6,342 nt of DNA from Methanolobus sp. UBA32 (GTDB taxonomy: Archaea > Halobacteriota > Methanosarcinia > Methanosarcinales > Methanosarcinaceae), in NCBI GenBank assembly GCA_002507205.1, contig DAZF01000021.1:34602-40943 (forward strand). Direction: 5' to 3'. Below the pieces are notes generated by a model, which was not told the DNA's origin, searched no databases, and saw nothing but the letters and a program-made list of their open reading frames with translations. This document shows, piece by piece, positions 1-5,966 of the stretch; positions within the stretch are counted from its first letter, which is position 1, and each line of letters begins with the position of its first letter. The position numbers and the translations under genes were made by a program.

Positions 1-272
1 GGGGAAGCAATTGGATTAAGCTCCATGCTTGTAATAATTACACCTTCTCCGGCAGAGTCAGGGAACGGAGTTCCTACCTGAACTTTAACACCGACCAGAA
101 TTTCGGTCTCTCCCAGTTTGATCCACGCAGAACCTTCTGCTTTCTCTATTACATTGGTCCTGAGATCTATATTTCTAATTGCATCAAAGGTACGACCATC
201 CTCACGTTTTCCTTTGAGCATAAGGTTGTAAATATAATCTTTCTTAAGTATAGACATTGATTGATTACTCAT
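1..272 (-). CDS. rrp42: Exosome complex subunit Rrp42 (partial, N-terminal 90 residues)
   Basis: Rrp42 is the RNase PH-like subunit that alternates with Rrp41 in the hexameric ring of the archaeal exosome. It has no phosphorolytic site of its own but helps bind RNA and build the channel. The visible part reads MSNQSMSILKKDYIYNLMLK, followed by the KGKREDGR segment at residues 20 to 27, AEGSAWIKLG and VGTPFPDSAGEGVI, ending at SMELNPIAS. All of this matches the beginning of Rrp42 from Methanosarcina as I remember it. The gene runs off the left edge, so roughly two thirds is missing. I chose the ATG at 272 because homologues start at the same place (MSN...). A second in-frame ATG at 257 would remove five residues and has no ribosome binding site. 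The site before 272 is weak (GAGA/GTGG). It begins 14 bases after the Rrp41 stop, so it is probably co-transcribed and translationally coupled with rrp41. Confidence 0.93.
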   Translation of the reverse strand, partial: MSNQSMSILKKDYIYNLMLKGKREDGRTFDAIRNIDLRTNVIEKAEGSAWIKLGETEILVGVKVQVGTPFPDSAGEGVIITSMELNPIAS

Positions 273-286
273 GGTTACCACATCTC

Positions 287-1270
287 TCAGGCAGTCTCTT
301 CATCATCTTCAGGGACATCCTCATCGTTATCTTCAGGAATGTCATCTTCATCGACGTCCTGGAAGGAATCCTCTTGCTCTTCCACAGATTCTGCTTCATC
401 TCCGGATTCAGCATCCTCTACATCGTCTGTTTCTATTTCTTCTTCGATGTCCTCATCATTCTCAGATGTTTCATCCTCTTCTAAAGATTCCAATGTAGAT
501 TCAACAAGAGCAGAAACATCGACATCCTCTTCATCGTCAGATATTTCCACTTCTTCCAGCTTGGTAAATTTGTTCTTGAGAGTTTCTTTCTGCATCTCAA
601 GGATCTGGCGGCATCCTTCTTTACACAGTTCAACTGCTTGTCTGAATTCTTCCTGTGTTACGTCACCGTCCATCTGCAAAAGGGTAATCTCACCATCAGC
701 CGTCATAGCCATTGGGATATCAGCATTGCCATAGTTATCCTCTGGCTTATTAAGGTCAAGTACCAGCTGTCCATCAACCTTTCCTACTGCACAGGCAGAA
801 ACAAGTCCCTTCATAGGAATTCCGGCATCTGCAAGTGCCATGGAAGCTGCATTTATAGCTGCAGTACGGGTTCCGGCATCTGCCTGAAGAACCTCTGCAA
901 ATACATCAATTACAGCACCAGGATAAAGGTGAGTAAGCACAACAGGCTCAAATGCTTCACGGCTTACCTTTGATATTTCAATACTTCTTCTGCTTGGACC
1001 CGGCCTTATGCGGTCCTCTACGGAGAAAGCAGCCATATTATAACGATATCTTATCAATGCAGAATCTGCCTTCTGCAATCTTCTAGGATGGAGTTCCCTC
1101 GGACCATATACAGCCGCAAGCACCTTGTTCTTACCCCATTCCAGATAACATGAACCATCGGCCCTGGAGAGTACACCTATCTCCATTTTCATAGGCCGGA
1201 TCTCATTAACACGCCTGCCATCAAGACGTAATCCATTTTCATCAATGAACTTTTCAGGTTTATCACTCAT
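287..1270 (-). CDS. rrp41: Exosome complex catalytic subunit Rrp41 with long acidic C-terminal tail
   Basis: Rrp41 is the catalytic RNase PH-like subunit of the archaeal exosome, degrading RNA 3' to 5' by phosphorolysis and adding A-rich tails. The RNase PH fold covers about residues 10 to 240. Visible catalytic features are GPSRRS (Arg94, Arg95), the phosphate-binding GTRT at 133 to 136, and the two aspartates Asp178 and Asp184 in DNYGNAD, which correspond to the catalytic pair known in Sulfolobus Rrp41. Residues 238 to 327 form an unusual tail: about 50 of 90 are Asp or Glu and none is Lys, Arg or His. Archaeal Rrp41 proteins are usually about 240 to 250 residues, so the tail is an addition. 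The start is the ATG at 1270, seven bases after GGAG at 1281-1278, giving MSDKPEKF. An upstream in-frame ATG at 1294 would add MCKHWRIN, but its purine-rich site lies only one or two bases away. The gene follows rrp4 after a 56-base gap. Confidence 0.96.
   Translation of the reverse strand: MSDKPEKFIDENGLRLDGRRVNEIRPMKMEIGVLSRADGSCYLEWGKNKVLAAVYGPRELHPRRLQKADSALIRYRYNMAAFSVEDRIRPGPSRRSIEISKVSREAFEPVVLTHLYPGAVIDVFAEVLQADAGTRTAAINAASMALADAGIPMKGLVSACAVGKVDGQLVLDLNKPEDNYGNADIPMAMTADGEITLLQMDGDVTQEEFRQAVELCKEGCRQILEMQKETLKNKFTKLEEVEISDDEEDVDVSALVESTLESLEEDETSENDEDIEEEIETDDVEDAESGDEAESVEEQEDSFQDVDEDDIPEDNDEDVPEDDEETA
296..557 (-). other. Basic-residue-free acidic tail coding segment of rrp41
   Basis: This segment encodes Rrp41 residues 238 to about 324. 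I counted about 50 Asp or Glu in the last 90 residues and no Lys, Arg or His. The tail is low in complexity, with short runs such as DDEED, EEDE, DEDD and PEDDEE, and is predicted to be disordered. It carries no RNase PH motif. On the plus strand it appears as TCTTC/CATC-rich, almost repetitive DNA, which creates long artificial serine-rich reading frames. Acidic tails on exosome or proteasome subunits fit a salt-adapted proteome or a protein-interaction role. Which of the two applies is inference. Confidence 0.8.
305..352. repeat. Imperfect 24-base tandem repeat within the rrp41 tail
   Basis: Positions 305-328 and 329-352 both begin ATCTTCAGG and agree at 17 of 24 aligned bases. On the coding strand they encode the paired octapeptides IPEDNDED and VPEDDEET. 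This suggests that the acidic tail grew partly by in-frame duplication, although biased acidic codons (GAT, GAA) raise the chance of an accidental match. Confidence 0.4.
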
Positions 1271-1326
1271 ATTAATTCTCCAATGTTTGCACATTCTCCC
1301 TGTTGATTAAAATAGACACATCTGGA

Positions 1327-2106
1327 TCAATTATCATCATCTTCCAATAGTGCATCTACTTTTCTGCAGGTTTCTTCCCGAATCTCGCATTCATCTTCCG
1401 TATCCACAGCGAGATCGGACTCTAAAACAGTTTCATCCTTCTCAGAAACAACATCATCCTCATTTTTCAAGAAATGAGATATCCTCTCCGTCAAACCGGA
1501 AGTGTGAGAATGTTTCATTATAAGCTCAATAGCTTCATTAAGAAGGTCCATTTCAGCATCGTTGCCTTTTATCCATATTCTTCCATTCTGACCTACAAAT
1601 ATCTCGCAATTTGTTTCTTTCTTAAGCATGGATACCATAGAACCGCCATGTCCTATGATACGCGGGACCTTTGTAGGAGTTATTTCAATAATCCGGCCCA
1701 CATTAAGAGCCCTCAGACCACGTTCTCTCATGGTCAGTTCTACCTTCATGGATGAATTTACATCTTTTATGCGAAGCAAAGCCGAACTGCCTACATCCAT
1801 AATTTCCGGCATTTTATCAGATTCCACACGCCTTGGATACTCCGACACATGCAGTAATCCATCATATGGAGAACTTATGTCAAATATCCAGTTAGAAGGA
1901 GTGACCCCTATAACTGTACCAATAACATAGTCCCTGGGTGATGGAATATATTTCCCGGTAAAGGGAATTACAGAGATCTTATTTTTGGCATTCTTTACTC
2001 CGTATAAAAGGGAATAGACCTTTCCGTCCTTTATATAAGTACCCGGGCCGGAATCAGCCTTGTTTTCGGACAATAGCTGTCCTGGAATTACAATTTCACG
2101 TTCCAT
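1327..2106 (-). CDS. rrp4: Exosome complex RNA-binding cap subunit Rrp4
   Basis: Rrp4 forms the trimeric cap on the exosome ring, where it binds RNA and guides it into the channel. The order of domains is an N-terminal beta domain (about residues 1 to 57, starting MEREIVIPGQLL), an S1 domain (about 58 to 130, containing IGTVIGVTPSNWIFDISSPY and LLHVSEYPRR), and a KH domain (about 140 to 200) with the G-x-x-G loop as G152-H-G-G155 in RIIGHGGSM. Residues 212 to 259 form an acidic extension ending LLEDDDN with two cysteines (240 and 247), longer than I expect for a minimal archaeal Rrp4. The ATG at 2106 follows GAGG (2117-2114) by seven bases. That site overlaps the TGA stop of the SBDS gene, leaving only nine bases between the genes, so translation is probably coupled. 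Rrp41 follows immediately, as is usual in archaea. Confidence 0.97.
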   Translation of the reverse strand: MEREIVIPGQLLSENKADSGPGTYIKDGKVYSLLYGVKNAKNKISVIPFTGKYIPSPRDYVIGTVIGVTPSNWIFDISSPYDGLLHVSEYPRRVESDKMPEIMDVGSSALLRIKDVNSSMKVELTMRERGLRALNVGRIIEITPTKVPRIIGHGGSMVSMLKKETNCEIFVGQNGRIWIKGNDAEMDLLNEAIELIMKHSHTSGLTERISHFLKNEDDVVSEKDETVLESDLAVDTEDECEIREETCRKVDALLEDDDN

Positions 2107-2115
2107 TATGCGGCC

Positions 2116-2808
2116 TCATAATAATTTAGTTTCAGCATCCCCTTTTGTAAGGTGATTGACAAGGCCATAGAAATCGTTCTGCAGGCCAGCAGGCATTTTT
2201 ACAACTGCCACCCACGAACCATCACTTTGCCATTCATTCTTCACAAGAGTTGCAAATTTAGAGATATCCCCATAAGCCTTTGCTGCATATTCACCAGGAA
2301 TCCTTACAGCAACATCAACTTCTTCGAACCTTATGGGTATTATCGGACGAATGGCTTTCATTACAGCGTTTACCTGGTCATCAACACCTTTGAGAGGATC
2401 TATATGGAATTTTGCTTCTTCCATTGCCTTTTCGATCCTGGAAGGCGGATGAGGAGCTTTTGTCTGGGGATTGATAGCATTTTGTGCAATAAAAGTGATG
2501 ACCCTTCTGGTCTTCTCTTCCAAAATACGCTTTCTTTGTTCTTTGGTGAGCTGTAGCTCCCCATGCAGAATTATCTGTTCAGCGATCTCCAGCACATCAT
2601 TGGTATTGAAGAGGTTCACAAGATCGGACTCTGCAGCTTGTTCCCCTTGATGAGCATCATAGAATATAGACTCTACAGCGATTATATCCTCTATATTTAC
2701 TTTATCTCCCCTTTTAAGTGCAAACGCACCCTCCGGCTCAACAAAGACTTCGAAATGATTCTTTCCTTTCTTGAGTCTTGCAATTACAGACTCATCAAGA
2801 GATACCAT
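2116..2808 (-). CDS. SBDS/Sdo1 family ribosome maturation protein
   Basis: This is the archaeal homologue of the Shwachman-Bodian-Diamond syndrome protein (yeast Sdo1), which in eukaryotes promotes release of the anti-association factor eIF6 from the large ribosomal subunit. The same role in archaea is inferred from the family. Three parts can be recognised in its 230 residues: an N-terminal FYSH domain (about 1 to 90, with the signature IFYDAHQGEQA at 48 to 58 and LFNTND), a helical middle domain (about 95 to 165, with INPQTKAPHPPSRIEKAM at 112 to 129) and a C-terminal ferredoxin-like domain (about 166 to 230). Length is normal for archaea. The ATG at 2808 is six bases after a clear GGTGA (2819-2815). 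The gene lies 31 bases after psmA and 9 before rrp4, a conserved archaeal arrangement that links ribosome maturation to the exosome. Confidence 0.97.
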   Translation of the reverse strand: MVSLDESVIARLKKGKNHFEVFVEPEGAFALKRGDKVNIEDIIAVESIFYDAHQGEQAAESDLVNLFNTNDVLEIAEQIILHGELQLTKEQRKRILEEKTRRVITFIAQNAINPQTKAPHPPSRIEKAMEEAKFHIDPLKGVDDQVNAVMKAIRPIIPIRFEEVDVAVRIPGEYAAKAYGDISKFATLVKNEWQSDGSWVAVVKMPAGLQNDFYGLVNHLTKGDAETKLL

Positions 2809-2839
2809 ATTGATTCACCCCATGACACAAAATATTGAT

Positions 2840-3625
2840 TTATTCGTTTGTTTCTTCCTGGTTTTCAGACTCATCTTTTTCTTCTTTTACTTCATCTTTG
2901 AGCTCTTCACGAACTCTGGAAACAAAAGCTGCAACCTCTTCTTCAGACAATTTCCTGAACTGGCGGTCCTCAAGGGTTACAACACCAAGTTCCAGAGTAG
3001 CTGCGTCAACCTTTCCTTCAGTTGAAGTATAGAGCGCTTTCATGCCTAACATGATAGCAGCATCAATGCCCATATCAGCCTTGTAGTCTGCCTCAAATAT
3101 TTCCATAAAGGCATTTCTGCCAGCTCCGATAGCTGTCGCCTTGTATTCAAGTAATGCGCCACTAGGATCTGTTTCGAACAGACGTGGACTGGAATCATCA
3201 ACACCTGCTATCAGAAGAGCAGTACCATAAGGACGTACACCACCATACTGAGTATATGTCTGTTTGTGATCGCATATTTTCTTGGCAATCACTTCAACGC
3301 CTATTGGTTCATCATATGAAACCATGTTTACCTGGGCTTCTACCCTTGCCCGGTCTACAAGTGCACGGGCATCTGCTACAAGTCCTGAAGTAGCAACACC
3401 AATGTGGTCATCGATCTGGAATATCTTCTCTATGGATTCAGCCTCTATCAACCGGCTTGTGATTCTCTTATCCACAAGCAATACCACACCATCCTTTGCT
3501 TTAATTCCCGCTGCGGTTGTACCCCTCTTGACTGCCTCTCTTGCATATTCTACCTGAAAGAGACGTCCATCAGGACTAAAAACTGTAATGGCACGATCAT
3601 ATCCCATCTGTGGTGTCATTTGCAT
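2840..3625 (-). CDS. psmA: Proteasome alpha subunit PsmA
   Basis: PsmA builds the outer seven-membered rings of the 20S proteasome, gating substrate entry and binding the PAN/Cdc48-type ATPases. The alpha-type N-terminus is plain: [20 protein letters not shown], with the gating Tyr-Asp-Arg at residues 9 to 11 and the proteasome alpha signature running on through [15 protein letters not shown]. Further conserved parts are [38 protein letters not shown] and AIGAGR. There is no catalytic N-terminal threonine, as expected for alpha. The last 20 or so residues ([19 protein letters not shown]) form an acidic, probably disordered tail. The ATG at 3625 gives the same N-terminus as the Methanosarcina protein I recall and lies seven bases after GGAGATGA (3640-3633). 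An in-frame GTG at 3631 would add two residues and is the main alternative. An AT-rich gap before it may hold its own promoter. Confidence 0.96.
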   Translation of the reverse strand: MQMTPQMGYDRAITVFSPDGRLFQVEYAREAVKRGTTAAGIKAKDGVVLLVDKRITSRLIEAESIEKIFQIDDHIGVATSGLVADARALVDRARVEAQVNMVSYDEPIGVEVIAKKICDHKQTYTQYGGVRPYGTALLIAGVDDSSPRLFETDPSGALLEYKATAIGAGRNAFMEIFEADYKADMGIDAAIMLGMKALYTSTEGKVDAATLELGVVTLEDRQFRKLSEEEVAAFVSRVREELKDEVKEEKDESENQEETNE

Positions 3626-3644
3626 CTTCACTTCATCTCCTAAT

Positions 3645-3658
3645 TTATTTATAAATAA
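3645..3658. repeat. 14-bp perfect palindrome TTATTTATAAATAA before psmA
   Basis: The sequence equals its own reverse complement over 14 bases. It lies between the possible TATA box at 3664-3673 and the psmA ribosome binding site at 3640. It could be an operator near the transcription start, or could itself be a TATA element (TTTATAAAT), which would predict a nearly leaderless psmA transcript. Being pure A/T, it may also be chance. Confidence 0.35.
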
Positions 3659-3663
3659 TAATA

Positions 3664-3673
3664 GAATATATAC
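3664..3673 (-). promoter_or_regulatory. Possible internal TATA box upstream of psmA
   Basis: The minus strand reads GTATATATTC here, in the only sizeable gap inside the cluster (about 70 bases between rnp2 and psmA). A TATA box at this spot would place the start of transcription near 3643. That would leave a short leader containing the GGAGATGA ribosome binding site at 3640-3633. This would let psmA, SBDS and the exosome genes be expressed apart from the L15e/RNase P genes. AT-rich spacers give such matches easily, so this is a suggestion. Confidence 0.4.
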
Positions 3674-3696
3674 GATAACTAACTGAAATATGCTTT

Positions 3697-4071
3697 CTAC
3701 TCATTTATATGTGACTGTTCTTCGGGGTTAAATATATTCACACCCTCTAAATACTTTTTTGTTGCACCAAGAACTGTACCTGACACACCAAGAATATGGA
3801 AACTAACCCTTCTACCCTTTACGCTGGTAATTGTAGCAAGAGCAGCACGGGTTTGCCGGACGTGCTCCCGGTCACAACTTACTACACCCTTAAGGTCCTC
3901 AAAGGCAAATAGCCATATGTTACATTCACTTGAACCAAGATCACCAAGCAAACTGCCGGATGAAGAAAAAATCTCCCTTATCAGGTCATCTCTGCTCACC
4001 TGACCATCAGCAATAAGTTCAAATGCAAGATACCTTTTATTTTCCCGCATTGTGGGTGGAAGTACTTTCAT
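3697..4071 (-). CDS. rnp2: Ribonuclease P protein component 2 (Pop5 family)
   Basis: Rnp2 is the archaeal Pop5 homologue, one of the proteins that assist the RNase P RNA in removing 5' leaders from precursor tRNA. It pairs with Rpp30. The 124 residues are a normal family length. They begin [20 protein letters not shown], typical of Pop5, and continue with [19 protein letters not shown], then a core with [14 protein letters not shown] and KKYL near the end. The ATG at 4071 overlaps the TGA of rnp3 by four bases (ATGA) and has a fine ribosome binding site, GGTGAT at 4082-4077, five bases upstream and inside the end of rnp3. The stop is TAG (3699-3697). If it were read as pyrrolysine, the frame would meet a second TAG after five codons and a TAA at 3651-3649. 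Confidence 0.94.
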   Translation of the reverse strand: MKVLPPTMRENKRYLAFELIADGQVSRDDLIREIFSSSGSLLGDLGSSECNIWLFAFEDLKGVVSCDREHVRQTRAALATITSVKGRRVSFHILGVSGTVLGATKKYLEGVNIFNPEEQSHINE

Positions 4072-4808
4072 ACTTCATCACCTTCATCCAGAAGAGCATT
4101 ATCTGAAGGAACACTTACAATTTCCACACCTTCAAAGACATAATTAGCAGAAGGTCGGTTCTTTGAAATTATTTTTTCAGGAGTAGTCGACAGACCGGAA
4201 ATGGATTCCTCACGCGTCATACCAAAAAGCCCGGCCAACGCTATTAATTCATTAGGAGCACGCAGGTCATAATATGACATTGCATTACTTGTCAGAGTGA
4301 AAGAAACATCATATTTTCGAACAAGTTTCAGATTTTTCCTGAAATTTGATAAAGCCCTTACTCTTCGGCCACCACGTTGACTTATAATATCCCCAAGATC
4401 AAAAGAAATTGCAACATCATGATCATTCGCAGACTTGGCCAGAACATGATTCATTCCGCTGTCTTTTAAAGAACCACAATTTGAAAGAACATCTACATTG
4501 GAATTTTCTAAGGCTGCGCGGTTTATATTTTCATTGCCACCACGGACAACAATAACATCAACCATTTTCCGGTATTTTCCTACAAGTCCATGCAACTTAG
4601 AAGCATTTTCCACGTTCAGTTCAACGCCACTGAAAACCTCCAATCCATCTACTAAAGTAGATTTTTCAGGAGAACATGATCTTGAAGGATTGGTGATAGC
4701 AATACCCTTGTAGCAAAAATGCCTGGCAAGAGCAGCCATTTCTTCAACCGTGTTTTTACCTTCAGGCACAGAATAGACGTTCAGATCATAAAAGTTAAAT
4801 CTAGCCAA
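4068..4808 (-). CDS. rnp3: Ribonuclease P protein component 3 (Rpp30 family), TTG start
   Basis: Rnp3 is the archaeal Rpp30 homologue, a TIM-barrel (PHP-like) protein that forms the Pop5-Rpp30 complex activating the RNase P catalytic RNA. In its 246 residues I see the opening FYDLNVYSVPEGKNT, the strand DVIVVRGG at 84 to 91, VDVLSN at 105 to 110, and the most diagnostic stretch at about 150 to 197 with NFRKNLKLVRKYDVSFTLTS, AMSYYDLRAPNELIALAGLF and a following GMT. The last 20 residues are acidic and less conserved. The start codon is TTG at 4808, supported by a strong GGAGG (4819-4815) six bases upstream and by the N-terminal fit with relatives. The gene overlaps the end of the DUF54 gene by eight bases and the start of rnp2 by four, so the two RNase P proteins are probably made in a coupled way. 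Confidence 0.94.
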   Translation of the reverse strand: MARFNFYDLNVYSVPEGKNTVEEMAALARHFCYKGIAITNPSRSCSPEKSTLVDGLEVFSGVELNVENASKLHGLVGKYRKMVDVIVVRGGNENINRAALENSNVDVLSNCGSLKDSGMNHVLAKSANDHDVAISFDLGDIISQRGGRRVRALSNFRKNLKLVRKYDVSFTLTSNAMSYYDLRAPNELIALAGLFGMTREESISGLSTTPEKIISKNRPSANYVFEGVEIVSVPSDNALLDEGDEV

Positions 4809-5256
4809 ACAATTCCTCCACTATCTGCCCCGCAAGAATGCGGTTCTTAGGATAGGTGGCTATCTTTACCTTTACAATGATAGCATCGGATGAAGAACTC
4901 AATACTAATTTCCCAAGGAAAGCAGCCTGCTTATCAAACCTCATATGGAACAACTGATCGTCATCCAGCCGGTCAGGCATTTCACTGCGCAGGAGCTCAA
5001 CATCTACGGGAGACATATGATCCCGGATGAACCTGGCAAGTCTTGCAGAGTCCGATTTGCGAGTGATCTGAGAACTGAGCATCACAGAGGAATTGCCATA
5101 ATGACCTTCGATATCGGTTACTTCAACGAACTCATCAGTAACTGTACCTTTAGGTTTGCCAATAGCAGTCCATAAAAAGAAGTCCAGGGCAGCACGTACC
5201 CTGGAAATATCCTCAGTTGAGTGCGCGATCACGCGCAAGCTAGTATAGTGGATCAC
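4801..5256 (-). CDS. COG1325/DUF54-type predicted RNA-binding, exosome-associated protein
   Basis: This 151-residue protein resembles the archaeal DUF54/COG1325 family, predicted from gene order to be an exosome- or RNase P-linked RNA-binding protein. No firm biochemical role is known to me. It starts [20 protein letters not shown]. It holds [16 protein letters not shown] (45 to 60), [20 protein letters not shown] (96 to 115) and a closing [15 protein letters not shown]. There is no signal peptide or membrane segment. The GTG start at 5256 overlaps the L15e stop as GTGA, preceded by a weak AGGGG only three bases away, so it probably depends on ribosomes finishing L15e. The stop is TAG (4803-4801), followed after one codon (ATT) by an in-frame TAA. 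Its last eight bases overlap rnp3. Its place between L15e and the RNase P genes is a conserved archaeal feature. Confidence 0.85.
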   Translation of the reverse strand: MIHYTSLRVIAHSTEDISRVRAALDFFLWTAIGKPKGTVTDEFVEVTDIEGHYGNSSVMLSSQITRKSDSARLARFIRDHMSPVDVELLRSEMPDRLDDDQLFHMRFDKQAAFLGKLVLSSSSDAIIVKVKIATYPKNRILAGQIVEELFG

Positions 5257-5843
5257 TTGCCCCTGTTAAGGTTTGACCTGAGACTTGGCCTGGTCTTTTC
5301 AGTACCAGTTCCACGTGACATCATACCTCTGCCTTTACGGCCTGCACTGGTCTTACCGCGTTCTGCACGTCCTTTGTGGGAACTGCCGCAGATCCAGTTA
5401 AGGTTCTTATCACTCTTAATGACAGGGTGGCTTGGGTCTACAAGAATAACCTCGAACCACTTCAGTTTTCCATCTTCGCCGACCCAGTAGGAGTTGAGAA
5501 CTTCCATGTTAGGGAATTTCCTGCCTGCACGTCCTTCAGCCATTCTCTGAAGACTCATTCCGCCTGTAATCTTATTCTTACCCATGCGCTGAGTACGCCT
5601 TCCACGAATGTACCTGGACTTTCTCAGACTACCCCTGCGTACATGTACACGGGCTACAATGATACCCTGCTTAGCCTTGTATCCAAGGGAGCGAGCACGA
5701 TCGATACGGGTTGGACGCCTGATCTTCGTAACAGATCCTTCCTTCCTCCATTCCTGGAGTCTTTCCCATCTTAGTTCATGGACATATGTGCTGTCCGGGT
5801 CTTTCCATGCGTCTCTTACGTATGCGTAAAATGATTTTGACAA
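5253..5843 (-). CDS. rpl15e: Large-subunit ribosomal protein L15e, TTG start
   Basis: L15e is an archaeal/eukaryotic protein of the 50S subunit that binds 23S rRNA and has no bacterial counterpart. The family pattern is clear: [98 protein letters not shown], then [17 protein letters not shown], followed by a basic glycine-rich tail. I place the start at TTG 5843 ([11 protein letters not shown]), because family members begin M-x-K-S-F-Y and a perfect AAGGTGA (5855-5849) lies five bases upstream. The in-frame GTG at 5852 that a longest-frame caller would take sits inside this ribosome binding site, so it is unlikely. This gives 196 residues. It is the first gene of the cluster, and its leader is structured. 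The tail from about residue 175 ([20 protein letters not shown]) is less conserved. Confidence 0.96.
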   Translation of the reverse strand: MSKSFYAYVRDAWKDPDSTYVHELRWERLQEWRKEGSVTKIRRPTRIDRARSLGYKAKQGIIVARVHVRRGSLRKSRYIRGRRTQRMGKNKITGGMSLQRMAEGRAGRKFPNMEVLNSYWVGEDGKLKWFEVILVDPSHPVIKSDKNLNWICGSSHKGRAERGKTSAGRKGRGMMSRGTGTEKTRPSLRSNLNRGK

Positions 5844-5848
5844 TTTGT

Positions 5849-5855
5849 TCACCTT
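5849..5855 (-). promoter_or_regulatory. Ribosome binding site AAGGTGA of rpl15e
   Basis: AAGGTGA is a perfect partner for the archaeal 16S 3' end and lies five bases before the TTG at 5843. It decides the start, because the competing GTG at 5852-5850 is part of this site. One base upstream (5856) ends the 3' strand of the predicted leader helix, so folding could hinder or stack against it. Confidence 0.8.
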
Positions 5856-5856
5856 A

Positions 5857-5928
5857 GTTTCATTTCTAGTTTCACGGTTCAGCTTTCGTAAAGCTACATT
5901 CCCACGGGACTTATCCCGACAATGAAAC
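5857..5928 (-). promoter_or_regulatory. Structured leader of rpl15e: 8-bp closing helix with two hairpins
   Basis: Reading the minus strand, AATGAAAC's complement GTTTCATT (5928-5921) can pair perfectly with AATGAAAC (5864-5857), giving an 8-bp helix. Inside it are two perfect hairpins: CGGGA-UAAG-UCCCG (5918-5905) and AGCUUU-ACG-AAAGCU (5895-5881). Together they form a possible three-way junction that starts close to the predicted transcription start and ends one base before the ribosome binding site. A second copy of the 3' strand, UGAAAC at 5874-5869, offers a competing 6-bp closing helix. No known riboswitch was recognised. Autoregulation by L15e is a guess based on how other ribosomal proteins behave. 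Base pairing is seen in the sequence. Folding energy and conservation were not computed. Confidence 0.5.
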
Positions 5929-5951
5929 AGGACTACTACTTAACGTAATTG

Positions 5952-5966
5952 AATTTAAACCTTTGC
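5952..5966 (-). promoter_or_regulatory. Probable promoter (BRE/TATA) of the rpl15e-led cluster
   Basis: The minus strand reads GCAAAGG followed by TTTAAATT (5959-5952), resembling an archaeal BRE plus TATA box. The usual spacing of about 25 bases puts the transcription start near 5928-5934, just at the 5' strand of the predicted leader helix, and leaves a leader of about 85 to 90 bases. No other good TATA element was seen between here and the gene. Confidence 0.55.

Noticed and set aside
261..734. Long plus-strand frame rich in serine opposite rrp41
   Set aside because: It is the antisense image of the acidic GAT/GAA codons (TCATCTTC runs) and the RNase PH domain. It resembles no protein family and has no ribosome binding site.
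638..973. Plus-strand frame of 111 codons, and similar plus-strand frames across 1474-5829
   Set aside because: All lie antisense to well-recognised genes and read as unrelated, compositionally odd peptides. They are shadows.
1271..1294. Upstream ATG at 1294 extending Rrp41 by MCKHWRIN
   Set aside because: Its purine-rich site is too close, while the ATG at 1270 has GGAG at seven bases and gives a start typical for the family.
1271..1326. Internal promoter before rrp41
   Set aside because: The 56-base gap has an ATTTTAAT stretch, but a start 25 bases on would fall almost at the ribosome binding site. The evidence is too weak.
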